NCBI GenBank assembly: GCA_934047225.1
Contig: OW203986.1
Span: 15,689,221 to 15,753,220, forward strand
Direction of reading: 5' to 3'
Length of the DNA: 64,000 nucleotides
Source of the DNA: Ypsolopha sequella
Taxonomy: Eukaryota > Arthropoda > Insecta > Lepidoptera > Ypsolophidae
Below the pieces are notes generated by a model. The model ran no database searches, was not told where the DNA came from, and saw only the letters and a list, made by a program, of their open reading frames with translations. The position numbers and the translations under genes are program-made. This document shows, piece by piece, positions 33,516 through 48,500 of the stretch (the first letter of the stretch is position 1; the number at the start of each line of letters is the position of its first letter).

Positions 33516-36500
33516 ATGCATCAGCTAACGCTCATCGTCCTTGTCGCGGTTTTCGCTGCTGTGGTGGCTGCAGGTTAGTGCCCTTTACTTTTTTCTTGAA
33601 ACCCATATCCTCTTCAGTGTTGGCTGACTCATTCTAAATTGGTCACAGGGAAGTTACTGAGGCGAAATTGATTCCGACCGCAAAAAACCGCTTCGTAAGT
33701 TCCTGTCGTTTTCGTTTTTGTTTTCAACGTCCATGGACCGCGAACCGTGTAATTTGCGTCTTCAAATTTGATATCCTAAAATTGGCCGATTTTACGAAAG
33801 GAGTTTTATAGGAACCTATTAGGTACGTCATAATTACAAAGGTAAAATCTTACAATATGTTCATTTCTCATTTCATGCCTTCACCAGTTCACCAGCATAT
33901 AATGTGTCACTGTGTGAAGCGTGAACAACAAAATTGATTTTCTATAGCTCGGGCACTTCAAGGTATCGAATCATAAAATTTATAATGGCTGTATACGGAA
34001 ATACTGAATGCGCATTTACTAAAATCATCGTTAAAGACTTGATGAAGCTGAGGTGCGGATCATCACGATTTTGATAAGGTTATGAGGTCATTATCAGTTA
34101 GGTATCTCGTATGTTCGAAGTAAACTCACGCGCAGGATGATCTCAGCATTGAGATTTATGGGAACAATTGGCACGGATAGTTATTTTTTTAAATAAAATT
34201 ATAATTAATTTTTAAAGTAATTATTTTTAAAAACGGAGCACTTATTTTAGTGATAACATTATACAGGGTCTCATATAAATCTTAAATCGGATTAGAAAAA
34301 CCGCATGACATGCGTGCGACGCGACGCATGGTTTGGATCCCATTTTTAGAGTTCCGTACCCAAAGGGTGCCAAACGGGACCTTATTACTAACCTCCGCTG
34401 TCCGTCCGTCTGTCAAATAAAGTGCCATCGTCCCCGGTGTTAGTTCTAACGGGGACGTTGGCACATATTAACCCTTAACCACTGACGTGTCATTTTGTTA
34501 CACTACCACTGACGTACGTACGGGATACGTATTTAATTTTGAAACCCTCCTGATGCAAGAATGGAGGGTACCTATGGTGATTATTGCAGTGAGTTTATAA
34601 ACACATATTTAAATGATATAAGGATGATAAAATCACAGTTATAATATTCATATGAAAATATAGATTAATTAACAACCTTAGAGGCAATGAAAGTAACATA
34701 GACATTTTTTCAAAATCAAAACAAAAATATTTTGTCACAATAGGAACTTCTTTTTTGAGTTGTATTAATTATTAAGGATGGCTTTAATTAGAAAATAATC
34801 ACAATCACCATAAATCTTACTAAAAGGCACTTTTTAACAGCAGTTGTTACAGGTTGCCTTAGAGCACTGCAAACTGACCGGTTTACGGCAAGCTTTACAG
34901 CTTTATCGGGTATTTATCCACTATATATATAAATATATACAAGCAAGAGCCTGTTCACTTTCAAAATATTCTGAATCACGAGCAGGAGCCACTTCATCCT
35001 TAAAATTTTCGTCCTCGGAAGACACATCGCGATTTGACTGAATGAATCATTTTCATCTGCCGATGATTCGTCAGGCTCACGAAGATAAGGTTCGATAACT
35101 TCTTCGTTATTGGCATTATTCACTTGAACTCGTAATTTTTTGATGTAGATGGCCCAGAAGAAAAATTTGACCACTTACGATGCATTTCGTCTGCTGACAA
35201 ACATAAATAAGTATTTTCAAAAAAGTCACATTAACACTGACGTACGTACCTCATACGTCGCGGGGTTAAATTTACCTGCTTAGGAGCATGCTACGCGTAC
35301 ACTCTCCCCCGCCGCACACACGATGCTGGCAACTAGGAAGCTACCAAAAAGGATGCGCCGAAATTCCTACGTAAAATTAAGTATTGAACGAAAAACTTTT
35401 ACGATGACGTACCACATACGTACGTCAGTGGTTAAGGGTTAATTGCCATCGCAGTGCCATCGTCCCGGGTCCATGGTGTTTATCAAGGAAGATGGCATAA
35501 ACAAAGAGTTATCGTACCCGGCAAAACAAAGAGAGAGTTAAAGACGAATACTTCTTTATTACTGCAATAAAATACGATTATAAACGAAAAGATTTGCTTT
35601 GTATTTTTAATATTTTTATTACTTAGCATACTCTCGTAAGCAATGAACTAAAAGTTAGTTCGTTGCTCGTAAGTAAATCTTTATCATTATAAAATGTGTA
35701 TTATGAATGTAAAAAACAATGCGCTATCCTTGCGCTAGATAGCGTTGCGTTTATAATCGTATTTTTTTGCAGTATTAACTAAGTATTTATCTTTGTCTCT
35801 CTCTTTGTTTTGCCGGGTACGATAGCTCTTTGTTTATGCCATCTTCCTTGATAAACACCATCACCGGGGACGATGGCACTGCGATGGCAATTGATATAGA
35901 TCAATTGGCATAGGCCAACGTCCCCGTTGCGGCTCTCACCGGGGACGATGACAATTTTTTTCCCATCCTCCCCGGTACCGGGGATGACTCATTGGGGAGG
36001 ACCAAGCCATCGAATGGGCGGAGTAATATTTATTTATTTGACGAATTTGTAATTATTTATTTATATATAAACTCTGTTATATTTATTGGCTCACATTTAT
36101 TAAAAGTAGGCTATGTCACTCTCCGACCCATAAACTATCTCTATGCAAAAAATCACGTCTATCCGTTGCTTCGTTGCTGCATGAAAGAATGACAAACCAA
36201 CAAACACACTTGCGCATTTGTAATGGGGGTATACGGATTCCTTTATTTTTATTTTTGCAAATACATAATATTATTATATCTAAGTAAGCAAAACTTATTT
36301 TTTTAATTTGTAGATATACAAGTGCGGAAGACAATAACTGGCGATAGTGCTGAAATATTAGGAAAAAAAAGCTCGTTTTTTTATTTGTTCCTGATAAGCT
36401 CAGACCTTAGCGTTAAGCCAAATTTATGGACTAATCGGTAATTTACGGAATAACCCTTTTTGAAGGTGTTCTGTGGAAAAATTTGAGGCTGCATGGCAGA

Positions 36501-39500
36501 GGCTAGATGCTCTTTACCAATATTGCCCACACAAAATTATCTCAGCAGACTTATCGTATGAAATACTCGATGATATAATGCAAGCAGCAATACCCACACA
36601 GGCATTGCAGGCTAATGCTTTTACAAGCACCTCCATAAACTAGTTCTTTTCAACTTTTACAGGCATCTCTATAAACTAGTTCTTTTCAACTTTTTTCGGT
36701 CACATACCTAATTAATAATTAATGGGTAGAATCCTATTTTGGTATCCGCTGGCCGGAGTATCTGCGTGGTATAGAGGTTCGCTTGACAAGACAATGCGCA
36801 CATAAAATGCAATAAGACCGAAGTCCAGAAATAGAATATTTTTTATAGCTGTATTGTTGTTGTGGATTCCAAACATTTTCTTTAAGGATTAGCGCGAAAA
36901 TTTTATTTTAAAGATAGGAGAGCTCTATTGACAGATTGTTAAAAAAATATAGGTATACAACACTTCCGTAGCTACTTTAAATTACTTATTTATTTATATT
37001 ACCAAAGCTCTTGCTAAGTTTCTTGAACGTTCTTCTTAGCAAGACTAATCGAATGGGCGGAGGTAGGCATGTATTTATATATGTAACCTATTAGTATGTA
37101 GTATATAGGATGGGATTTGGTCGGCCGCCTGGATTCGTGCTGGGGGCTCGGTTGGTGATCATTGAACCTTGTTCCTGGTCCCTGGCCGGGTCTCCGGTGT
37201 GGGTTCGGGCTGTTGATTGGATTTCACCTTATATAATATATATTTTACCTATAATTTTAATCGTATATATATTGCTACATAAATTAAATAAACCTTTTAT
37301 CTAGTTCATGTACATGTATTATTTTATTACATATATTTTTTTTATAAGATTAAATTTTGACTTGTGAACCGTGTATTTTATATACCTACTCAAAAGTCGC
37401 AACAGCTTCTTGAAGGGCACCACGGCTCTCACTGACGGTCCAGCAAATGCGAGATGTTATCGGTGGAGAGAAACACTCCCTCCTCCTACCACATTTGCCC
37501 CAGCACAGGAGCAGCTGGCACCTGGGAACAAATACCCGTGGCCTATTTGGAAAACGCTTAACCGCCTGCGCACCCAGGTTGGCCGCTGCAGACACAACCT
37601 TTTCAAATGGGGCTTCTCAAATAACGGGAGCTGCGATTGCGGAGCCACCCAGCAAACCATGGCTCACGTCATGTCATGTCCATCGTGCCCGACCACCTGC
37701 ACGATGACCGATCTTTTTGAGGCCAACGACAGAGCCATAAAAGTGGCCTCTTTCTGGTCCGGAAAGGTTTAAAATAATAATAGTTTGATGCCATCGACAC
37801 GCTAAGAAGAAGAAGAAGATATACCTACTTTGCAAAATAAACTATTTGAATTTGAATTTACTATCTGTTTTTGCAAAGGTGCATCAAAAATCTGTGAGGG
37901 TATAACCGTTTACTTTGTTCCTCTTAAATACATAAAAAACTACAGTGCGTAAGCGATAAAATTAAACAAAAACAAGACTTATAAATTCCGTTTCAGGTCC
38001 CGTAAAAGCAGAAAGACATCGATTGACATTCACACAATGATCTCAAAAACGCACATCTCAAACCCTTTGTCACTCGCACATTACAGAGGGTCAGTTCTAC
38101 GTGCCCCGCGCGTACTACACGATCGACGCAGAGGGGCATGCGTCTGCACCGATCCCGCTCAGGCGCCTGCGCAGGTCGGTGAATCCGTACTACCCCACCG
38201 GCGCTGGAGCCAGCGCTAACGCCAACGCTAACGCTGAAGCCAATTCATGTAAGTCACATGTCATTTCGAAAATGGATGAAAAGATGTACTTGGTTGTTAT
38301 ATCGAAAATTATTAAAATAAACTTTCCGTTTGGGATCCGAGTGGGTGTTAATTGTAAAAAAGATAGTTACGTGCATATAATACTTAACTTATGTATTTAT
38401 TTAATTTTTAATGGGTCATAACATCATAAAACTGTCTTATTTTTAAGTTATATTTGTAAAGAAAAAGGGGTCTTCCTTAGTGGAGAGATAATTCAAATTT
38501 CAAAATAAGAATATAACGTTTACCACGACTATATTTTAAAACTATAAAAGGCTCATTTACAAACGAATTCGGAACGAATCGTCGATAGCCTTTGATGAGT
38601 TAATCATTGCAATATTATATCCGTTATCGTGAGAATTAAATGTTCGATTCTGGAAATCCTTCGACACACATCGCAAGTTTAGTCACGCTTAACGGAAATA
38701 TAATGCAGGAAATTGATATTTATCAAAATTTTAGAAAATACATGACTAGAGATTTGAAATTAAAATAATCATAAATCAAAGTACAAGTTGGTTTCTTTAC
38801 AACATAAAAACATCAAGTTATTTTCTGACTTTGACGTGTAAATACGCAAGGCCCCGTAGTATAAGGTTTGACAAAGATTACACTTTATACTACGGATGCT
38901 GGTATAAGTTAAAGTACCCTATGATTTCTGCATTGAAGAACTTTCTGTAACCGTTCAATATATGGTATTTTATAGAGAATTATAATGTACATATAAGGAA
39001 TTTGAACCGTTCTTAAACTTGAAATGGTAGACAGTGGCGTAGCTAGGTAGGCAGAGGCCCCGGTGCATAGAGAAAAAATCGGGCCCTCACCCCCTCTTCC
39101 TCTTTCACGGTAGCTTCAACTTATATTGGCCTTCAAAATTATAGATAGGAATAAGAATAGGATACAGGATACAGTGAGTTGAACTTATCATTAGTAGGCT
39201 TAATCCATACGTCATCTCTATGAGGGGTAAAATCTCTGTTTATATAAAAGAAAATGGGAATAAATAAGCAACGACGCTTTATAAAATCTTTATTATACAG
39301 ATGAGATCAATAGATGACAAAGAAAAACGATTTTTAACAGAGTTCCCTGTCCAATTCACAACCTCTTGCGCGCTTTAATTTTTGCGAATTCGTCTATAAC
39401 TTCACTTGAAAATTCTTGTGAGCAGGGTCGAGGTTTTCTAGCTTCAGGAGCTGGCGAATTGGCTGACCCGCTCTTTTCAAAGCTTAGGTTGGAGGGCCCC

Positions 39501-42500
39501 CTGAGCTCCGGGGCCCTTGTGCACTGCACCAGCTGGCCCTATGATAGCTACGCCACTGATGGTAGAAGATTTTATTAAAGTTATCCATAAAAGGCAGCTC
39601 CTACTTGTATTTATGACTATAATAATGAAAATACAGGTTGATAAATACCTATAAGTAGATTTGTAGATATATTAATAATTTGCAATATTCCGCTAAACAC
39701 TCTTACCATGCTATTCAAAATGCAGACTCAAGCACCGCCCGCCCTCCCGCATAAAACATGCACAAGCAAAGCAAGCAGTACGAGCACAAAATAAAGCAAT
39801 CTTAAATAACAAGCAAGAAAACTTATCGACACGTGTTTCGCCTCTAAACGAGGCATCCTCGGGATGTGTAGTCCGCCCGACCGCTCGACAGCAAATGACC
39901 AAATGACCTATAAGTAGCCTATTTTAACATTAATTTCAAGCCGCGTCGCTTGTGCGAGTAAATAACTATCTTATACCAGTGCTATAAGTTCACTCAGCTC
40001 TACCTGGTTTTCATTAGCAAACTTAGTAGGCTTGAAGCACCTCCGTCTTCCAATAACAAGTTCAATTGGCTGCCCATCATGAATACCAGTACAGCCTTGT
40101 CTGATGTGATCATATTAATCAGTATGCAGTACAGTTGAACATATGTAGAACGAGCCAGCACATTGCCGCCGGCGGCGCGGCACGCCGGTGTCGAGACGTC
40201 GAGCCGTTTGTCTAACGGTCCTCCACTTGCAGCATACCCACGATAACTACAAAAAGCCTGCACGTTCAAATTTTTACCTAATTTACTAGGTGCTAAGGCG
40301 AGAGCGAAAAGCTTTTACACCTTTGAAAAGTGGAGCGTCAGTTAGTTGATTGATTGACATTAAATTTAGAGAGAACGCGTATTTTAGTCATTGGTGATTT
40401 CCTTTCGTGATGTTCCGGTGTGTAGTAGGTCATTTTTTGTATGGCACAATCCATTTGCTAGACTTGATTTGACTTTCATACCACGTATTCTCGTATTTTT
40501 TATTGAACTACTTCTTAATTATGACTTTAAATTGCTATTAATAATAAATATGTCAAATTTATTATTATTAGAGTGCATTACAAACTCTAAATCAATCAGA
40601 AACAAAAAGCAAAAACATTTAAAAAAAAAACTCGGGCCAGGATTTGAACCTGCGCACGACCTTCTGCTTACATGACAGGCTCTGCAGTCTCGATAAAGAT
40701 AGCAATCGCTATCCTACCGATTTCGGTCGTTAAGTGATAAAAATCGTTTTTTTTTTGTTCTACCATCAAAACTATCGACTTGAATCGGAAGCGTATCGAA
40801 TTCCCTTCCGATTTCAGTGGACAGTTGGACGGTATAGGTACTATACAAAAGCTTTAAATTTAGGTTTTTTATAATGAACTCATTCAAACCAAATTTTCTT
40901 CATTGCAAAATAGTCAGAAGCTGAATTACTTTGGAAATATTTAAGTTTTGACCACACTAAAACTAAAATTAAAGCCTCCAAAATCTGCGGCTTTATTATT
41001 TGTCTATAATTTATACGAACAACTTTTACTATAGAGTTAAACCTGCAATCGAAAAAAAAAAACCAGCTGTTCCATTCTTTTTGGTCATGTAGATTAAAGG
41101 TACCTCTACCTGTTCGCCTTTTAACAACTAAAAATTCAGCCAGTATATGGAGTTTTAAAAGAAAAGAAAAGACTACTTGTCAGCTACATTATGTACGAAA
41201 TTAATTCATTATTGTTTAAATATTCCAGGGGGTGGCGGCGACGCAACTGCGAACGCTAACGCCAATGCCCGCGCTGACGCGGGAGCCGGCGGCCAAGGTG
41301 GCTACGGCAGAGGCAACGCGCGTCCAGCGTTCGCCTCGCCCTTCAACCTCTACGGAGCTGCTAAGCCTGCGGGGTAACTAACATACACATTTGCTTGAAA
41401 ATATTTATATTGGGATAAAAAAACAGGAAAGTGTAAGTTTGACGTTTGGAGGGTTCCGTACCATTTGGAAGGTTGATAAAGATTTATTGTTTACGCCTAA
41501 TTCAGAGGTTTGTTCATCTTAAACATATATTTTGATCTGTATTAAAAAAGTAAGAGACAAAAACCATTAAATCTTTAAGGTTCTTGATTCCGATTTGTAG
41601 GCATCGTTAATTTGACAGAAATCGAATGAAATATTCCATTGTATAGATGGAAACACGTATAAAAATAGAAAATTAAAAGTTCATCAAGATTAATTCTTTT
41701 CTGTTTTGTCAAGGGGTGCGCCAAAATATTTTTGCAATATTTCTCTTTTTTTTATAAATTTGTATGCCTTTATCAGCTTTCTTTTATTTTTTCGTCAAGT
41801 CATCAGTTGTAGTAAAAACTGATTTTTTATAAAAACGCCATGTCTAAATAAAACAAAAGCATAAAGTTCTAAATCTAAAATTGATAGGGGTACAAGTACG
41901 ATCTATTGATGGGCATTTTTTACAGGTTGATCGGTAGTTCGACCAATTCCCTGGAAAGGGATATTCTAACTAAGCTAACTTGCAACGATAATGACCTTAT
42001 AAACTTTGTGTTTAAATAAGTGGTTTTCAAATTATTTTATTTTTGTTTTTTATTTATTAAATTTTTTAACATTTACATACATAATTAACAACACATTTTC
42101 ACATAAAATACAGATATTGTGTACAAAGACGGCACTATTACTATTTAAGTATTTTTCCGACTGTTGTTCTTGCTTGAAAATAAACAACTCCACTTCGGGC
42201 ACTTGACTGATCCATCCACCAGCCTAGTTCGCCCATTGCTGGACATAAGCCTTTCCAGGACGTCGCCACTCCCGGCGGTCATCCTGGAAGAATTGCTCAT
42301 ACGCACACATGCTGGGCAGGCGGGTTGGTGAGCGCGGTGCCGGAACCCTCGCACCAGTGACGCTGCTGCCCGTCACCAGTCTGTTCCATATAAGGCCCGG
42401 CTATCAGGGATGGATATATCGCCATCCATCGGTCCCAGGCATAGTGGGCCTCCTGGTTTTTTGCCTGTGAGCTGTCCTCTTACTCTCCTCCGAATTACTT

Positions 42501-45500
42501 CGAGGGGGTCTCCAAAGTAAGATGGTGGTACCTCCACAGTCGAGCCCGGCATCGGCTCTACCACCTATTAACTTGACTGATACTTTACTAACGTCTGTTG
42601 AATTAGTGACTGCTGTGAAAATAAATGCATACCTAAAATTCCAATGAACTCTATTTAATTATACTCAAAATTTTTTTATTGAAAATATCGTTTAAATTTT
42701 AAACAAAAAAAAAATGTAGGACACTTGGCGTATAAACTACGTAAATTACTTTCTTGTTTCGTAACATATGCTTCCTATTAAGATACACAAACATTGGCAA
42801 CTTTCGCACGGGTTAGGAGAAAAATTATAATAAAAGCTCAGAAGATGTACTGTAGTTACATTGTTTTCCTATGGAAAAAATGCTGTTTGCTTTTTGAGAA
42901 AATAATACAAGAAAGAAGAATTCAACTTATAACATCTTTCGTAATTTCAAACCATAAGATTAAATACAATTTTTTATGCTTTTAACTACGTACAAACATT
43001 TTAAATTTCCCGTTTGTACCAACTTTTATCCCCTATTTTAGGGATGATTTTTCAATAACGCTAAAACGCATCACCATCAAAGAGTTAATAGCAGTTTTCA
43101 TGGTTTATTACCACAAACACTTTAAATTTTCGTATATTTTCATCTTCTATTTTGAGGGATGATTTTTAATACGCTGGAACAGATCTTCTTAATTTCAAAC
43201 CAAAAAGCTGAATACAATTTTTTATTTTATTATTATTAATTTCATCGCCTAATTTATCCCCTTCGGAATTTTTGTCAAATCCCCAGCGAAAGTTGCCAAT
43301 GTATACATCTTATCAGAAAGCGTATACTAAAAACAAGAATGTGATTTCCGTAATTTGTATTCCAAGGGTTCTACATTTATTTAGAGTGAACTTCTAAAAT
43401 TTAAACGATAATTTCAATTAAAAAATTACGAGTTATGATCGAGTACTTTTTTATTTCTAAATTCATGGGAATTTTGGGCATTCCATTCATTTTCACAGCA
43501 ATCACTTCTTTATCAGCCATTAAAAAAGTAGTGGACTAGATATTTTAGAATTACCAGTTTTTGCTTCAGCAAGACTCGAAAAAAAAAACTCATAGCTACA
43601 CTGATTTAAGACTCCCAAAATCGTTGCTAATCTTCGCTAACCTTTTTAAGAAATAGGTCAAATTACCAATCAGCCTGTAGACATTAGCATTCTGGATAAA
43701 GGTAAAAAAAATCAGAGGCTTAAAATTCTCATTCTCATCTTATATGCTCATGTAGGTCAACCATTTTAAGATAACATTTTCAAATAATTATTTCTAGGTA
43801 TATTAACTATAATATATGTATAGCTAATTTAAGCAGAAAACATTGTACTCTATATGTGACTTCTATCTTTAATCTTCAGTTTTCTTGAACAATCTAGTTA
43901 TATCTTAACAATAAATCAGGTATAAATTTTCGTATGGTGTAATTTGAAAAAATTGTGACTATTAACAAACTTAATGTAAATGTAAGTAATTTTTTTTTAA
44001 CAAAAGTATGCTTTATTTTCATTTCACTTTACTAAAAATATTTAGTATTTAGAATCAAAAATGCACTAAGTCCTATCCTTACACCTTATCATATGGTTGG
44101 TCGACTTTGCTAAAAGTAGTAGAGTAGTTCTGTTAAAAGTAGGTCTTTAAATCACAATAAGGCCATAAATAATGAAGTAAATTCATATTGCTGCTTATTT
44201 TTTAATGATTTTATATTATTGTTGCCCTTTTGGCCTTTACAACATAACATTGCCTTAATAAGAAAGGGATAGAGAGTAATCGACCTCATTTAATAGTCTT
44301 TTAAATTTTGTTAAAGTTTATGACTAGTTTTAAAAGTCTATGAGTTTTAAAAGTTTATGGGTCTACATAGTTTTTTATTTAATTGCGACTAAGGTGGCTG
44401 TGACACATGAGTAGGGAAGAAACGACCAGGCACGTATTTAAAACGCGTGTCGCTACGTCTTAATTGTATTTTGCGCCGGCGTAGAGCGTTAGGCATCAAA
44501 ATAGTCTGTTGAATACTGAATAGTCATCTGTGGGTCATCTGTTTGTTTAAATTTCCGCCGCCTTAAAATATATTATCTCGCCTTACATTAATAACATGTA
44601 TCTGTAAATAGTTTTTTGTGTTGCTTACTAAAAAAGATTAAACAGAACATTCTAGCATTCATAAAAAAACAACGTTGTAATGTTGTCAATCATTCAAGTA
44701 AACATAAAGTATTTCTGTTTTTATTGACCAGGATGTTATTCACTAAAAGATCTGGAACTACTGTTAAAATATTTTTTATCATGCGCAAAATGGCCGGTTA
44801 CGGCAGCTTTTATCATTTTTCCTTGAGGTTTCCACCGCGCATGCGCGAATGACCGTACGGCGAAAGAATTAATTTTCGTTTCGCTGGCAGACGTTTAGAC
44901 ACTCCGTTATATACATATATTCATATCTCTCTTGTATTAATAAGAGGCCCATAATTCAGGAATTTAAGAAAACAATACTCCCAGGTATACTAGGATTATC
45001 AACTTTAAACTGGCATAATATTCATCCTAAGAATATAAACACAGGCGAGCATTTTATACTGAAAGATTCTTTGGTTTAGATTCTTTGTTACCCGTGAAAT
45101 AGATCCGAAACACGCTATCTTGTATCTATGGTTAACCATTATTTTAGCGATAACGAGTAGTCAGATATCACTGACTAGTTTCACTATAAGTGGTATAACT
45201 TCTCCAAATTAACATTGATAAAAATAGAAGATCAGAAAACTACTCGTAAACTTGAAACTTTAATGAACAAAGGTACTTACCTACTTCTTTTGTTTTTTGG
45301 AAATATCAGAGTCCTATCTAGTACTTACTTTGCTAAAATGTTTACATTTTATTTTTATTTTATTGCTTTTGAATTGTGTTACAATTTGTAATAGGCCTTT
45401 GAAGTTTTAAAGATCTGCAACTTTCCGTGGGTCAGTATACAAAGAAATTGCACGAACACGTTTTGTTTCAAAGCACACAAAATTTTGTGCAGTCTTTTGA

Positions 45501-48500
45501 AAAAACAAGTTAATTTTTTTTTAATTTCTTGTGCGTAATAATTTTACCATATCATTCATACTCGCACTTAAATTTACTAACTTTTGCTTTCTTTGTTTCA
45601 TAGGTCACCATACTAGAGGAACATCGACGCATCGAACATGTCAGCCAACGCCTAACCCAGTGCATACATGGTCACAGACCAACTAACTCTCTTATTTGAG
45701 AAACAACCATAAGTCCGTTAAAATAAGAACAGAATAATTATACAATACATACAATGTTATTTGATACGCAGTTTTTTTGCATTGGTCTTGTTATGTTACT
45801 CAAATAAGAGATCTAACTAACTCATGAGGTGTCAGAAAAGAAACCCGAGGTTTTCCAGCAGTTGCACATTGGCAGTATTAAAATGTTTCCGCCAACATCT
45901 AATATTTATATAATAAATTAGTAAATTATTTGGGTTGAATTTGGAAGCACCTAGTATTACGAGCTGCCTACTGAGCTTTATCGGTTGCTAATGAAATACG
46001 AGTAGGTATTGCATATTTTTCTGTAGTACGTAGAAAAAAGCTGTTTATGTTTTTTTAAATTTATTTTTTTCATTTGGCTTTTCCAATTTAGCTCGATAAA
46101 CTGTGCAACTGCCGGAAGACGAATTTGTCTGCTATTTATTGTAATTAATTAATAACCATGTAGAATTAATAAACGTTTGTTAAATACAGCTATCTGAATT
46201 TAAGTTAAACTGAACCCAAGAAAGAATTGCTCATCCCTGTAAGTAATTTTTTTATTACTTGAGAACTTTTTTCAATATTACTAACCACTGACTGTCGTAT
46301 TAGCTTAAAAGTTCAGATAGACAGGCTAAAAACGTACTGAAAATACATATATTCTAATTATAATTATTCTCTATTCAATACTAAAATAATAAAATTCTTT
46401 ATTGCACAGACTAAAATTATCGTACAAAGCCGAGCTTAATACTAATAAGTATTTTCTACCAACTAACCTTTGGCAATGAGGAAATTGTTGAGGGTAGTAC
46501 CATAATATTTAAAAGGTGTGATCATGAGAATAGTACTTAAATAATTGAGATAATTAGACTATATCTTAATAAAAATTTAAAGCAAAATTATAGTTTATAA
46601 TAAAATAAATAAACCACATAAAAAGTTTACACAAATATATAAATGTATGGTGATGAAAATTCATTAATTTACTAATAACATATTATATTACATAACAATC
46701 ACAAGAAATCAAGTAATATTCTGCAACTCAAGAAAGTATTGTCTAATTTTGTTCTTGAAGACTGATATTGACGATGCTTCATAGATGTGTAATGTCAAGC
46801 TGTTTCATAAGCGTATTGAACTGACAGTGAAAGAATTGGTGTACATGCATGTGTTATGCTCAGGAGTGCGAAGAAGCCAGGCTTTGGTAGGTCGTTGAAG
46901 ACGATCGAGGGACGAGAGGGGTACAAAACGTTCTTTGAGATATTGTGGGGAATTGGGATTATGGAGAATACCATATAAGAAAGTAAGAACATGGAAATTC
47001 TCTCCGGTACCTGATGTTAAGCCAATTGAGTTCGGCACGGAATTCAGAGATGTGATCATACTTACGCAGCCCGAATATATAGCGGATGCATAAGTTGAGG
47101 AGACAGTCAAGCTTATTCAGAAGTTCCTAAGTGAGGTTGGAATAGCAGACATCTGCATAATCCAGAATGGATAGCAACAAGGAATTGACAAGAGTAACTT
47201 TGGCAGAGTATGGCGGGAACTTTTGCATGAGTTTAAGGGCTTGCATAGATGCAAATATTTTCTACTTATTTCCGAGACGTGTAAATCCCAGTACATTTGT
47301 ATTCTGAATATGCAAACCCAGGTTTTTTACTTTGGTACAGTAAGGTATAGGTATATTATTGAAGTGAACCGGGGGCAAGGTATCCAGGTCAAGTTTATGG
47401 ACAAGAGCTCCACTTCCTAAAACCATGACTTGCGTATTGGCTGGATTGATTAAGAGCCCATACCTACCTACATGTTCAGTATGTTCAGTTCTGTATAAAT
47501 TAATAGAGTCGATCATCTCATCAATAGCATTAGACAGTGAATCTTGTTTGCAGGATAAGTACAGCTGCAAGTAAAATACATAGTTACTAGTTCTTGGATA
47601 CCGCTTATTACAGGTAAATCTTCAATATAAAAGACATCAACGGGCGCTTACACTTCCTTTCAGAATTTATATTGCTCGTGAGCAAAAAACTCATAAAGAA
47701 GATAAGTTTTATTTTTAGAAAACGTAGAAGAACGAATTTTTGTCTGAAATTAAATTAAATGAAAAGAAATATAATTATTTATGTAATATATCAGATATAC
47801 ACATATTACAGGTCGGTTTTAATGTAATATAATTATATAATCTAAGTATGTCTAAAAGTTTCATGCCTATATAGTAAATAATAACATGAAGAAATACACG
47901 AAAAAAAAATAAAGGTTAGGTTTATAATAATTAAATAAATTAATACACTTCAATAAAATGAAATAAGTATTTAGGAATAAACAATTTTAAAAATATGGGT
48001 AATATAACGCATTACATAAAATAAATATAAACAGAATCCGCCCATTCCATTAGTTTTAAGAAAAAGGGCAATAAGCTTAACAAGATCATGTCTTTTTACA
48101 GTTCAATAGTACCTAAAAGGTACAAAAGGAACTTTATGGTGAGACTCATCAGAGAGAAAAATAAAAAATATTATCCTAGAAATACAATATGGGTATCAAA
48201 TTGTAGATATTAAGAAGTTGAAGGTTAAAATATATACTTTTACTATATTTACCGGCACTGGTTTCGAAAAATCTTTAAAAACCACAAAAATATGTATGCC
48301 CCCCCCCCTCCCTTATCTCCGAAACTGGTAGACCGAAAAATATGAAAAAATTTCGATTATAGATCATAATTGGCCAATTACAGGAAAACTATAGCGATTA
48401 AAAAAAAGAAGAGCACAAATGAGAAATATAAAAAAAAGAAATAAAAAAAATATTTCATAAAATATAATATGGATATCAAATTGTAGGTATAAAAAGTTGA

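Noticed and set aside
44616..44852. 78-residue ORF in the third intron of the Ala/Asn-rich gene
   Set aside because: Low-complexity Lys/Phe composition from AT-rich DNA, no motif.
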